64,000 nucleotides of DNA. Source: Ignavibacteriales bacterium. Lineage in GTDB: Bacteria > Bacteroidota > Ignavibacteria > Ignavibacteriales > SURF-24. Positions 55,110 through 64,000 of this stretch are shown here, one piece after another; the first letter of the stretch is position 1, and each line of letters starts with the position of its first letter. The stretch covers positions 1-64,000 of the forward strand of contig JAPLFH010000039.1 in assembly GCA_026390815.1 (NCBI GenBank), read 5' to 3'. The notes beneath the pieces were generated by a model. That model worked only from the letters and a program-made list of their open reading frames with translations. It did not search any database and had not been told where the DNA came from. Position numbers and translations under genes: made by a program.

Positions 55110-57620
55110 ATGGTACCCAAAATGAAATATTTAATTCTAATTGTAATTTCTACATTGATTTCCGGTAGTATGTTTCTTTCAAAAAAGGATGACATTCCGC
55201 CATACAAAAATCCAAAACTTTCCCTGGATGAAAGAGTGGAAGACCTGCTTAAGCGAATGACTCTTGATGAAAAAATTGATATGCTGGGCGGAACTGGATT
55301 TGCAACCAAACCTAATGCACGTTTAGGAATTCCTGAGTTGAGAATGACTGATGGACCACTTGGAGCAAGATGGGGTAAGTCGACAGCATTTCCATCAGGA
55401 ATTTGTCTTAGCTCAACATGGGATCCAGCGCTCGCGAATAATGTTGGCGCAGCAATCGGGCGCGAGGTTAAAGGGCACGATCGCCATGTAATTCTTGGTC
55501 CTTGTGTAAACATTGCAAGAATTCCGCAGGGTGGACGCAATTTTGAAAGTTATGGTGAAGATCCATACTTAGCTTCAAGGATGGCGGTTGATTATATCAA
55601 AGGAGTTCAAAGTGAAGGTGTTGCAGCAACAGTAAAACATTTTGCATGCAATAACCAGGAAGACCAAAGGATGTTTGTGGATACAAAAGTTGATGAAAGA
55701 ACTTTAAATGAAATTTATCTCCCTGCATTTAAAGCCGCTGTGCAGGAAGCAGATGTTCTTTGTTTGATGAATGCGTACAATAAAGTGAATGGGAATTATT
55801 GCAGCGAGAATGATCATCTCTTGATTGATAAGTTGAAAAAAGAGTGGGGATACAAGTGGCTCGTTATGTCTGATTGGGGTGCAGTTCATAGTTCAATTCC
55901 TACAGTAAATGGCGGAATGGATTTGGAAATGCCGAAAGGTGAATTTCTGAATAAGAACACTTTGATGGATGCAATTAAAAGTGGAACAGTAAAAGAATCT
56001 ACTATTGATGATAAAGTTAAAAGAATATTGAGTGTAATTTTTAAGTTGGGATTATTTGAAAAACCAAGTTTGAAGGATGAGAGTCTCATCGGTTCAAGGG
56101 AAAACTTAAACGTAGCTTTTGAAGCAGCACGCTCCGGAATAGTGTTACTTCAAAATACTGAAAACATTTTACCATTAGATTTTTCAAAGTTGAAATCGAT
56201 TGCTGTAATTGGTCCAAATGCAAGTATCGCAAGAACTGGTGGAGGTGGCAGCTCTCAGGTGGATGTGATTAAAGCACTAAGTCCGCTGGATGTTATCAAA
56301 GAAAAATTTGGGGGTAAGCTAAAAATCAATTTTGCCGCTGGTGTTCATATTGATGGAGAATCAGATGCAATTCCATCTAAAAATTTATTTACAGATAAAA
56401 ATGAGCAAGGCTTGCTTGGAGAATATTTTGATAATATGGAGTTGAAAGGTACACCTTCATTTTCAAGAATTGATAAGCAGGTTAATTTTGATTTTGGAGA
56501 AGATGGACCAACAGCTGGCTTTAATAAATTTAATTATTCAGTCAGATGGACCGGAAAAATAAAAGCGGAAAAGACCGGCAGCTATTCACTGGAATTAACA
56601 AGTGATGATGGTGTACGTTTATGGCTTGATGATAAAATGCTGATTGATTATTGGAATGATCATGCACCGGAAGCAAAAAATGTAAATGTGAGTTTGGAGA
56701 CAGGTAAAGAACATAAAATTAAAATTGAGTTTTATCAGAATAAAGGTGGAGCTGTAGCCAAGTTAGGTTGGTATATGCCGGAAGACGATCCGATGAAATC
56801 AGCTTTAGACGCAGCAAAAAATTCCGAAGCTGTAATTTTATTTGTGGGTACTTCTCCAAGAATTGAATCAGAGGGAGCAGATAGAGAAAACATTGTTCTC
56901 CCGGCAGATCAGGATAAGTTGATTGAAGAAGTTGCTAAAGTAAATAAAAACGTTGTTGTGGTTATTAATTCCGGTTCGCCTGTTTTAATGGAAAAATGGA
57001 TTGGAAAAGTAAAAGGATTAGTTCAAGCTTGGTTTGGTGGAAGCGAAATGAGCCGTGCTGCACTTGATATTTTGAGCGGTGTATATAATCCATCCGGAAA
57101 ATTACCAATGTCGTTTCCAAAGAAATGGGAAGATTGCTCAGCCTATAAATATTATAAAGCCAAGGACAGCGTTACGGAATATACAGATGGAATTTATGTG
57201 GGTTACCGCCATTTCGATAAAAATAATATAGAACCATTATTCCCGTTTGGATTTGGTTTTTCTTATACAACTTTTGCTTACAGTAATTTGAAAATAACGA
57301 AGCTGCAAGATTCCAAAGATCTTGTTAAAGTCACTTTCGAAATTAAAAATACAGGGAAGGTTGCTGGCGCAGAAGTAGCCCAGTTATATGTAAGAGACAT
57401 AGAATCAAAACTGGATAGACCGGTTAAAGAATTGAAAGGATTCAAGAAAGTATTTCTTAAACCAGGCGAATCTAAAACCGCGGAATTAACTTTAGATGCA
57501 AGCTCATTTTCATATTATGAGCCTTCATTAAAATATTGGCTGCTTGAATCCGGTGAGTTTGAAATTCTTATTGGTGCTTCATCAAGAGATATTAAACTGA
57601 AAGGAAATTGTAGTTTGTAA
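55110..57620 (+). CDS. GH3 beta-glucosidase with inserted PA14 domain
   Basis: 836 residues from ATG 55110 (AAAGG eight bases upstream; ATG 55122 is an alternative). N-terminal hydrophobic segment 5-23. GH3 N domain with RMTDGPLGARWG, KHFACNNQE and nucleophile D255 in VMSDWGAVHS; C domain interrupted at about 430-570 by a PA14 domain (GLLGEYFDNMELKG...LTSDDGVRLWLDDKMLIDYW); fibronectin-III-like domain at the end. This architecture is known from yeast and bacterial beta-glucosidases, where PA14 shapes the active site and restricts chain length. Last gene of the plus-strand glycosidase series, followed by a strong terminator. Confidence 0.94.
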   Translation: MVPKMKYLILIVISTLISGSMFLSKKDDIPPYKNPKLSLDERVEDLLKRMTLDEKIDMLGGTGFATKPNARLGIPELRMTDGPLGARWGKSTAFPSGICLSSTWDPALANNVGAAIGREVKGHDRHVILGPCVNIARIPQGGRNFESYGEDPYLASRMAVDYIKGVQSEGVAATVKHFACNNQEDQRMFVDTKVDERTLNEIYLPAFKAAVQEADVLCLMNAYNKVNGNYCSENDHLLIDKLKKEWGYKWLVMSDWGAVHSSIPTVNGGMDLEMPKGEFLNKNTLMDAIKSGTVKESTIDDKVKRILSVIFKLGLFEKPSLKDESLIGSRENLNVAFEAARSGIVLLQNTENILPLDFSKLKSIAVIGPNASIARTGGGGSSQVDVIKALSPLDVIKEKFGGKLKINFAAGVHIDGESDAIPSKNLFTDKNEQGLLGEYFDNMELKGTPSFSRIDKQVNFDFGEDGPTAGFNKFNYSVRWTGKIKAEKTGSYSLELTSDDGVRLWLDDKMLIDYWNDHAPEAKNVNVSLETGKEHKIKIEFYQNKGGAVAKLGWYMPEDDPMKSALDAAKNSEAVILFVGTSPRIESEGADRENIVLPADQDKLIEEVAKVNKNVVVVINSGSPVLMEKWIGKVKGLVQAWFGGSEMSRAALDILSGVYNPSGKLPMSFPKKWEDCSAYKYYKAKDSVTEYTDGIYVGYRHFDKNNIEPLFPFGFGFSYTTFAYSNLKITKLQDSKDLVKVTFEIKNTGKVAGAEVAQLYVRDIESKLDRPVKELKGFKKVFLKPGESKTAELTLDASSFSYYEPSLKYWLLESGEFEILIGASSRDIKLKGNCSL

Positions 57621-57628
57621 AAACGTTA

Positions 57629-57660
57629 AACCTTCAAGGTTCTCATAAACCTTGAAGGTT
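57629..57660 (+). terminator. Rho-independent terminator of the plus-strand glycosidase series
   Basis: AACCTTCAAGGTT (57629-57641), six-base loop, AACCTTGAAGGTT (57648-57660): a perfect 13-base-pair stem nine bases past the GH3 stop, followed by ACCTTTTTC. Confidence 0.92.
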
Positions 57661-57900
57661 ACCTTTTTCACCATGTCTGTTTCCACTACAAGTATTCATC
57701 AAGTAAATCTTCATTTTAAAATTGCAGAATTGGAGATACCCCGGTTCATCGATTCCCCGCTTATTAAATTCTTAGTTCCGCTAAGTACGATAGTGGAATT
57801 CTAAATCATTATATTTGTTTAGTAAAATGCAAAAGCCCTTGGTATAAATTTGCGTTTCACTTAAGATAGTTTGATAAATCCAAACAATAGGAAATTTTCG

Positions 57901-59091
57901 ATGTATGAATATCAACAAAATAATGTTTTCTTTGCACAAATTACTGGAATGATGGAAGAACTTGGTGAGCAAGAACTGTTAGAACTTGGAGCAATAAATA
58001 CGAAGATAGCTTATCGTGGAGTTTACTTTGAAGCTGATAAAACTGCTCTTTATAAAATCAATTATACAGCACGATTATTATCAAGAGTATTGGCGCCGTT
58101 AAAAACCTTTTACTGCGATAATACCGGTGTTCTTACAAAAACCGCATTAAATATTAATTGGGATGAGTTTTTTCCAGTTGATAAAACATTTGCGATAAGT
58201 GCTTCTGTTTCAAACAGCAAGATTAACAATTCGCTATATGCCTCACAATGTTTAAAGGATGGTATTGCAGATTATTTCAGAGCAAAATTTGGAGAGCGCC
58301 CTGATGTTAACACTGTAAATCCAGATGTCCGTCTAAATCTTCACATTGAAAAAGATGTTGCGGTAATAAGTTTGGATACTTCTGGTGAATCACTTCATAA
58401 ACGAGGATACAGATTACTAGCAGGTGAAGCACCAATGCAGGAAACACTTGCCGCAGCCATAATACGTTTAAGCAAATGGAATGGCGATAATCCACTGTGG
58501 GATTGTATGTGCGGTTCCGGAACAATTCTTTGTGAAGCACTAATGCACTATTGTAGAATTCCAGCACAGACGCTACGGAAGAATTTTGGATTTTTTTATA
58601 TGCCTGATTACGATCAACAAATTTGGAAAGTATTAAAAGAAGAATGTGATAAAAAAATTCGACCATTACCAAAAGGACTTATCATTGGAAGCGATAAATC
58701 TCAGAAGGTGATAACTGTTGCTATGGAAAACTTATCCCATCTTCCTTATAGTGAATCAATTGATTTATCCTGCAAACCTTTTCAGCATGTAAAGCAATTT
58801 GAAAATGGAACACTGATTACAAATCCTCCATATGGAATCCGGCTAAGTAATCCAACTGATGTACAGGTTTTATATAAAGAGCTTGGGGATTTTCTAAAAC
58901 AAAACTGTAAAGGTACAACCGCTTTTATTTATACAGGTGAACCATCACTGCGTAAATATATTGGTCTTAAAACATCAAAACGAACTCCGTTGGTAAACGG
59001 AAAACTTACAGGTGTACTTTTACAAATTGATAGTTATGAAGGGACAAAAAAGAAACACAAATTTTCTGATGATGCTGAAAGCCAGAATTAA
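57901..59091 (+). CDS. RlmL/TrmN-type THUMP RNA methyltransferase
   Basis: 396 residues from ATG 57901, with AGGA nine bases before; a frame to TTG 57871 is less likely. Residues 1-160 contain a ferredoxin-like/THUMP RNA-binding region. Residues 165-375 form a class I methyltransferase (UPF0020) with WDCMCGSGTILCEA as the SAM loop and TNPPYGIRL as the catalytic NPPY motif. Such enzymes methylate guanine N2 in 23S rRNA or tRNA. It is a housekeeping gene that marks the boundary of the polysaccharide island. Its TAA stop overlaps the stop of the converging ABC ATPase gene. Confidence 0.92.
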   Translation: MYEYQQNNVFFAQITGMMEELGEQELLELGAINTKIAYRGVYFEADKTALYKINYTARLLSRVLAPLKTFYCDNTGVLTKTALNINWDEFFPVDKTFAISASVSNSKINNSLYASQCLKDGIADYFRAKFGERPDVNTVNPDVRLNLHIEKDVAVISLDTSGESLHKRGYRLLAGEAPMQETLAAAIIRLSKWNGDNPLWDCMCGSGTILCEALMHYCRIPAQTLRKNFGFFYMPDYDQQIWKVLKEECDKKIRPLPKGLIIGSDKSQKVITVAMENLSHLPYSESIDLSCKPFQHVKQFENGTLITNPPYGIRLSNPTDVQVLYKELGDFLKQNCKGTTAFIYTGEPSLRKYIGLKTSKRTPLVNGKLTGVLLQIDSYEGTKKKHKFSDDAESQN

Positions 59092-60182
59092 ATTTTAGTT
59101 TCCAGAGTTTTATCAAAGAAATGAAGCTTGTCTAAGTTCAGATATAAATTTACCTTCTTCCCTACATCTGGTTTTTCTCTTGCCGGTATTCTTGCTATTA
59201 TTTGTGAATCTGCAAGTGTGAAGTACAGGAAGATTTCGTTTCCCATCGGTTCTACCACTTCTAGCGTGGCTTCTATCTGCTGTAAATTTTTGTTCTCTAT
59301 CCTTGTATCAGATATATCTTCCGGTCGGATTCCAACTGTTACTTCCTTTTCCTGCTGGGTTATCAACTTTTCATTCTTATCATCTAATTTAATTTTCAGC
59401 TTTCCATCCTTGCTTATAAATGTTATTCCATCTTCCTTGATTATTTTTCCTTCGATAAAATTCATTGATGGACTTCCGATAAATCCAGCTACAAACTTGT
59501 TTATTGGATTGTTATATAATGTAAGTGGTGCATCTATCTGATGTACATCTCCATCCTTCATTATCACTATTCTTTCGCCCATCGTCATTGCTTCTGTCTG
59601 ATCGTGCGTTACATATATCATCGTTGCTTCCAGCTTCTTGTGCAGTTTCGATATTTCTGTTCTCATCTGTACACGCAGTTTTGCATCAAGGTTACTTAGT
59701 GGTTCATCAAACAGAAATACTTTTGGCTTTCGTACTATCGCTCTGCCTACTGCCACTCTTTGCCGCTGTCCGCCAGATAATGCTTTTGGTTTTCTTTCTA
59801 AGTATGGTTCTATATCAAGTATCTTTGCCGCTTCTGTTACTCTTTCCTTTATTTCCTTTTTAGGAAACTTCCTTAGCTTTAATCCAAATGCCATATTTTC
59901 ATAAACGGTCATATGTGGATATAGTGCATAGTTCTGAAATACCATTGCTATATCTCTATCCTTTGGTGATACATTGTTCATCAGCTTATTATCGATATAC
60001 AATTCGCCGCTGGTTATTTCTTCCAATCCGGCAATCATTCTTAGCGTTGTTGATTTTCCACATCCCGATGGACCAACAAGCACTACAAATTCCTTATCCT
60101 TGATTTCAATATTCACTTCCCGAACTGCTACATTTCCGCCATCATATATCTTGGTTACATTTTTTAGTTTTACTTCTGCCAT
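59088..60182 (-). CDS. MsmK/UgpC-type sugar ABC transporter ATPase
   Basis: 364 residues. Walker A GPSGCGKST (37-45), Q-loop FQNYALYPHMTVYENMAFGL, signature LSGGQRQR (135-142), Walker B VFLFDE (155-160), switch H in YVTHDQTEAM, and a C-terminal TOBE/OB domain (from about 240) as in MalK, MsmK and UgpC. It has no permease or binding-protein genes nearby. Such ATPases may serve several importers. It overlaps the methyltransferase stop at 59088-59091 tail to tail. The sugar-binding-like protein at 42777 is far away and associated with a kinase, so no link is implied. Confidence 0.94.
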   Translation of the reverse strand: MAEVKLKNVTKIYDGGNVAVREVNIEIKDKEFVVLVGPSGCGKSTTLRMIAGLEEITSGELYIDNKLMNNVSPKDRDIAMVFQNYALYPHMTVYENMAFGLKLRKFPKKEIKERVTEAAKILDIEPYLERKPKALSGGQRQRVAVGRAIVRKPKVFLFDEPLSNLDAKLRVQMRTEISKLHKKLEATMIYVTHDQTEAMTMGERIVIMKDGDVHQIDAPLTLYNNPINKFVAGFIGSPSMNFIEGKIIKEDGITFISKDGKLKIKLDDKNEKLITQQEKEVTVGIRPEDISDTRIENKNLQQIEATLEVVEPMGNEIFLYFTLADSQIIARIPAREKPDVGKKVNLYLNLDKLHFFDKTLETKI

Positions 60183-60270
60183 TTTGTTTAATATTAATTG
60201 TTTGTTATAAAATTGTTTATTAATTCCTGTCCAAAATAAGAATATTCTATTTATGATTAAATTTTATTTT

Positions 60271-62811
60271 TTAGAATTTTGTAATTACCTCGCAAGAGTT
60301 CTTGCCCAAATTATGTTTTATAATAATTTCATAACCACCAACTATTTCTTCCAAAGAAAAATCTTTAATCTCTTGTTTATCAATTAAGATTGAACAAGGT
60401 TTTTGCGGCGATATTATTTTTAATGATATTTCCTTTCCTTGATATGCGCTAATATTACAGATTAAAGAATTGCGGGAATAAACACATGATGATAATAAAC
60501 CATTTACTTGGCTTATGTATGGTTTAGTTAATTTTCCTAAAACAAGCATTATAGATTTGGGCTTGATATCAACTGGGATTACTGAAGAAGAATAATCTTT
60601 ATCATCGTAAAGAATCTTTTCCAATAGTTCGCCGCTTCCTTCGATTCTTACTTTTGTCATCTTTCCGTTCACCATCAAATCAAACTCACAATTTTTGATT
60701 TCATTATTCAGATAAGGATTAAAACTTACATTCCATTCATTCTCTTCAATTCCAAAGAGATGATAGAGTGCATAAACATACCAACCAGCTGCCCACATAA
60801 ATTGAGGTTTATCTATCTTGCCATAAACTGAAGGATCCAGGTTATTGCTGTTTCTATATTCATACATAGCGGGTTGCCCGTTGGGACTTTTTAATACTCC
60901 ATTAATTGTCATAATATTTTTAATAAACGTATAAGCCTTCTCTTTTTCTTTAGCTGCTATTAAAGCTAAAACATACCAGGTGTTTCCATGAGTCCAGATT
61001 CCGCCATTAATATATTTAAATGGGTCGCCTGCTTCGTTGCCAGCAAATTTTAGAAACTCAATCTGCTTATCAAAATCCATTGGATATGCGGCATATATTC
61101 CCAGTTTTGGATCAAGAAGTTTTTGTGAAGCTGTTTCAACAAGTTCTTTCTTCCTATCATCAGGAATTAAACCATAAGGTGCGGCAAGCAATGAGCCGAT
61201 GTAGTAATGGGAATCAAGACTTCCATCTTCCCAATAATTAACCAAATATTTTAAATCTTTGCTCCAAAGCTTTTCATTTAATTTCTTTTGCATGTTATCT
61301 GCCATCGTTTCATATTCTTCAAGTTTGGTTGCATTTTCATCAAGTATAGTCGAAATAAAAACATATTCTCTGATTGCCTTAATAGCTTGTATTGTCATAA
61401 ATGAACGTGGACCAAAATTTCTTCCGATGTCCCACCAGTCGGGACGATAAGCCCACATCAAATCATCTTTTCTGTTCTGCAGTGTTTGTTCTAAACTTTT
61501 AGTTAGATATGGATATAAAGTTTTAAGAAATGGTTTATCCATTGAATGCCGCAGGTAGCTGCCCGAAAGAATGATAAACCAAAAGTGGTTCCAGTTATCT
61601 GGTGTACAGTATTCGGTAATATAAGATGTATCCCGCCAATAATAGGCGTGGGGAATAATATAATCTTTTGTAGCATGTTTTATTATGAATTGCAAATTAC
61701 TCTTCACCCGCACAAGATCAAAATTAACAGCAGCTAAATTGGTTAACAGAACATCGTGAGTGAAATAGAAATTATATTCTGCTGGACAAGGCATCGGTTG
61801 AATGCTTCCATCGATATAATGTTGATTAACTGCCAAAAGAGATTTCGCCCAAGCGTAAGTTTTGTCTAAATCTTCATCTCCCGTTTTAAATTTTACCTTA
61901 CCAACTTCGTTACTGATATACTTTTCAAACTCATTAACTTCCTTTTTGAAATTAACCTTGAGATATTTTGTAATTGATTTCCCTTCATCTTGCTTGCACA
62001 TTCCAACTATCTGAATGATTTTCATCGTCTCCATCGGTTTTAACTTTTTTCTGTAGAGAAAATAAGCCGCTGGTCTTTGCTTGTTTTCTTTTAAGATAAT
62101 TTTTTGTTTGTTATTCCAATCAACATTCTGCCACCATCGATTTGGAATGATTGAACCATTTCTTAAGTAACTGATCGAAGTGCAATCAACAGGATTTTGT
62201 CCTGCGTTTGCAACAAAGATTTGTGCATTCTGAGTTTCCCGATCTTCAAAGTTGGTGAAGATTGTTGCACCATCATTAGCAAATTCCGTCCAGGCAATCT
62301 CCTTTGATTTGTATGAATGACAGGTTTTTACTGATGTTTCAAGTTGTGTCTCAAATTCAAATTCTTTTGCTTCCTTTCCAAGATTTGTAATTTCAAAAGT
62401 AATAATCATTGCTGGTTTGTTCTTGCAAAAATCGTAAGAAATTTTTAATGATTTTATCGCATCACTCTTTTGCAATTTTACTGAATAAGGATTTGAAACG
62501 AGCTCATATGGTTCTAAACCAATCCATTCTTTTTTGCCGTCAATCGATAGTGACGCTGCCATTATAAAGTTAGAATCTCTCTTCCAATAATCGTTGCTTA
62601 GATCAATACTGTTAGCAGTTGGATAATAAAAGCTGATCCGTTGGAGCATTGGTGAACTATGATGAAGTTCAATTCCCACGTAATGATTACCGACTTCAAT
62701 TTGTGCATCATCTTTAAAATTAACGGAAGGAAATTTTTGTGTTTGTGAATGCAAAGGAAAATTGATAAGAACAAAAATGAATAACAAAATACTTGTAAAT
62801 TTTAAAAACAT
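60271..62811 (-). CDS. Exported six-hairpin (GH94-like/GH-L-type) glycosidase or phosphorylase-like protein
   Basis: 846 residues with a signal peptide (1-22). A beta-sandwich N-domain (about 30-300) is followed by an (alpha/alpha)6 domain (about 320-720) with PAEYNFYFTHDVLL, MWAYRPDWWDIGRNFGPRSFMT, YINGGIWTHGNTWYVLAL and PQFMWAAGWYVYALYHL. The GGIW(T/P)HGN motif resembles cellobiose phosphorylase and endo-beta-1,2-glucanase families, but export with a signal peptide argues against a phosphorylase, which would be cytoplasmic. No T9SS tail. Function unknown; could cut beta-1,2-glucan or glucan side chains. It lies between ABC ATPase and mannosidase, and may be co-transcribed with the mannosidase (49-base gap). 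Confidence 0.68.
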   Translation of the reverse strand: MFLKFTSILLFIFVLINFPLHSQTQKFPSVNFKDDAQIEVGNHYVGIELHHSSPMLQRISFYYPTANSIDLSNDYWKRDSNFIMAASLSIDGKKEWIGLEPYELVSNPYSVKLQKSDAIKSLKISYDFCKNKPAMIITFEITNLGKEAKEFEFETQLETSVKTCHSYKSKEIAWTEFANDGATIFTNFEDRETQNAQIFVANAGQNPVDCTSISYLRNGSIIPNRWWQNVDWNNKQKIILKENKQRPAAYFLYRKKLKPMETMKIIQIVGMCKQDEGKSITKYLKVNFKKEVNEFEKYISNEVGKVKFKTGDEDLDKTYAWAKSLLAVNQHYIDGSIQPMPCPAEYNFYFTHDVLLTNLAAVNFDLVRVKSNLQFIIKHATKDYIIPHAYYWRDTSYITEYCTPDNWNHFWFIILSGSYLRHSMDKPFLKTLYPYLTKSLEQTLQNRKDDLMWAYRPDWWDIGRNFGPRSFMTIQAIKAIREYVFISTILDENATKLEEYETMADNMQKKLNEKLWSKDLKYLVNYWEDGSLDSHYYIGSLLAAPYGLIPDDRKKELVETASQKLLDPKLGIYAAYPMDFDKQIEFLKFAGNEAGDPFKYINGGIWTHGNTWYVLALIAAKEKEKAYTFIKNIMTINGVLKSPNGQPAMYEYRNSNNLDPSVYGKIDKPQFMWAAGWYVYALYHLFGIEENEWNVSFNPYLNNEIKNCEFDLMVNGKMTKVRIEGSGELLEKILYDDKDYSSSVIPVDIKPKSIMLVLGKLTKPYISQVNGLLSSCVYSRNSLICNISAYQGKEISLKIISPQKPCSILIDKQEIKDFSLEEIVGGYEIIIKHNLGKNSCEVITKF

Positions 62812-62860
62812 TATAAAATCCTTTTTCTACAAATATGAAAAATAACTTTGCAAAAAATTT

Positions 62861-64000
62861 TTAGTCCAGAAATTGATTTAAACTTTTATATGAAACCTTC
62901 TTCCCTTTCCCTTTTTCCATTTCAAGTTTTATTTCCTCGCCTGGCAGAAGAATAAAACCGTTTTCCTTAAAATTAAAATCCGCACTTTGCAGATAAACAA
63001 AGAAAGCAGGTTTGTTACTGGAAATTATTAATTCACCCTTTTTCTTTTTCATCGCAATTTTAACTTTTGGCAACAAAAGATATTTCCATTCCTGTGCGAT
63101 GAAAACATTCCTATGAAGGATTTGCTTTTCATTATTAAACAAAGTAGAGATCAGAACTGTTCTCCCAATTTCAAAAGAATTAACCATAGGTAGAGTTAGA
63201 ATTATTTTCTTTTCAAGTGATTTTAATTTTACTTCTGTGGTTCCTAACTCTTCTATCTTTCCTTTGGGAAGATGAATTAAATCAAGTCGTACTGTACCTT
63301 CAAATTCCGTAAGCGAATTATTTATTGCAGTTACATCAATTTCATTTTCTCTTTTGATGAGTCCACAGATCTGAGGAGCAAAAGCGTTCTTTACAAAATA
63401 ATATGGAAGTTTTGTGCGCAGTTCAGAATCAATTAAAGCCCAGCTTGAAACAGGCCAGCAGTCATTCAATTGCCAGATAATGGTTCCGTTCGTTTCAGGA
63501 AATCGGAATCGCCAATGCTCCAGGCATTCTTTCATAGCAAAGCCGTGGTTAAGCTGAGTTAGATATATGAAGTCATTCATTTCCGTTTTAACTGGCAAGT
63601 GTGCAGATAAAAATTTAAATAGTCTCTCAGGTCCTTCAACCTGTTTGTTGTGGAATTCAAAAATCCTGCTCTGAATTTTTCTTACCTTTTTGGGGAGAAT
63701 CTTTTTGAAAGTTTCAAAGTTCGCGGGACTTTGGAATCCAAATTCTGATACGAACAAACTTGTATCATATATTACTTTTTTATAATCCGTCCACATACTC
63801 CAAATTTCCCACTGGTGCCTGTTCCCGCTTAACGATGAGTTTGGATTTTCTTCGAAACCAAAAGGTGTAGACTGCCAGTATGGTCTCGAAGAATCTAATT
63901 CCTTTAAAATATCTGGTATAAGCTTATTGTAGATTTTGTAACCAGACATTTTTTTATAAGATTTTTGATGCTCCTGAAACCAGATCCACTCATTTTCATT
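62861..64000 (-). CDS. GH2 beta-mannosidase, C-terminal part (cut by right window edge)
   Basis: The frame is open to the window edge, so the N-terminus lies outside; an ATG at 63949 is internal. The first visible residues NENEW are the acid/base motif of GH2 beta-mannosidases; the nucleophile is in FVSEFGFQS (codon at about 63743). NGTIIWQLNDCWPVSSWALID is the conserved mannosidase motif near the barrel end. The last 130 residues form the Ig-like mannosidase domains. Expected to remove mannose from manno-oligosaccharides or glucomannan, which agrees with the deacetylase and CBM-bearing GH-A genes in the window. Confidence 0.93.
   Translation of the reverse strand, partial: NENEWIWFQEHQKSYKKMSGYKIYNKLIPDILKELDSSRPYWQSTPFGFEENPNSSLSGNRHQWEIWSMWTDYKKVIYDTSLFVSEFGFQSPANFETFKKILPKKVRKIQSRIFEFHNKQVEGPERLFKFLSAHLPVKTEMNDFIYLTQLNHGFAMKECLEHWRFRFPETNGTIIWQLNDCWPVSSWALIDSELRTKLPYYFVKNAFAPQICGLIKRENEIDVTAINNSLTEFEGTVRLDLIHLPKGKIEELGTTEVKLKSLEKKIILTLPMVNSFEIGRTVLISTLFNNEKQILHRNVFIAQEWKYLLLPKVKIAMKKKKGELIISSNKPAFFVYLQSADFNFKENGFILLPGEEIKLEMEKGKGKKVSYKSLNQFLD

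Noticed and set aside
1-64000. CRISPR arrays, insertion sequences, tRNA or rRNA genes
   Set aside because: No regularly spaced direct repeats, transposase frames or RNA gene motifs were seen on either strand.

Overview
The window looks like a chromosomal segment of an Ignavibacteriota (Ignavibacterium/Melioribacter-like) bacterium, within the Bacteroidota/Chlorobiota group. The evidence is the low G+C content, the mostly weak Shine-Dalgarno signals, and at least nine secreted proteins ending in the type IX secretion (T9SS) sorting domain with the NFPNPFN motif and a final KKxxLLK-type strand. A reg_prop beta-propeller histidine kinase and a PorV-family protein support this. I see no rRNA, tRNA, CRISPR array, insertion sequence or phage gene.

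The whole region is a large beta-glucan/plant polysaccharide utilisation island. From 1 to 44075 everything is on the minus strand: the start of a sodium:solute symporter cut by the left edge; a PAS kinase + LytTR regulator pair; a run of T9SS-exported enzymes (GH5+CBM6, SGNH-TPR protein, GH-A glycosidase with an inserted CBM, CotH-kinase protein, GH16+malectin, LamG-purple-acid-phosphatase, CE2-type esterase); a GH9 cellulase followed by a reg_prop kinase and a NarL regulator; a compact operon of TonB-dependent receptor, large exported partner protein and PorV-like barrel; a multi-domain carbohydrate-binding secreted protein; an SGLT-type symporter; a GH2 glycosidase; and a three-gene sensor made of a sugar-binding-protein-like gene, a histidine kinase and a sigma-54 activator.

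From 44460 to 57620 the plus strand carries an intracellular/periplasmic assimilation series: FucP-type MFS permease, ROK kinase, GH3, GH3, a GH-A glycosidase, laminarinase-type GH16, a GH63/GH37-like (alpha/alpha)6 glycosidase and a PA14-containing GH3. None of these has a T9SS tail. An RlmL-type RNA methyltransferase then meets an MsmK/UgpC-type ABC ATPase tail to tail, followed on the minus strand by a GH94-like six-hairpin protein and a beta-mannosidase cut by the right edge.

In the working model, T9SS enzymes cut beta-glucan outside the cell, the receptor operon takes up oligosaccharides, GH3/GH2/GH16 enzymes finish hydrolysis, and MFS/SSS permeases plus ROK kinase import and phosphorylate glucose. 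The most interesting signal is regulatory. A family of AT-rich inverted repeats recurs upstream of the symporter, the GH2 gene and the MFS operon. Each lies about 100-115 bases upstream of a GG-N10-G sigma-54-like promoter candidate, and the cluster encodes a sigma-54 activator with its own kinase and sugar-binding-like protein. The second is the receptor/partner/PorV operon, which has no SusD and may be an alternative outer-membrane glycan uptake complex.
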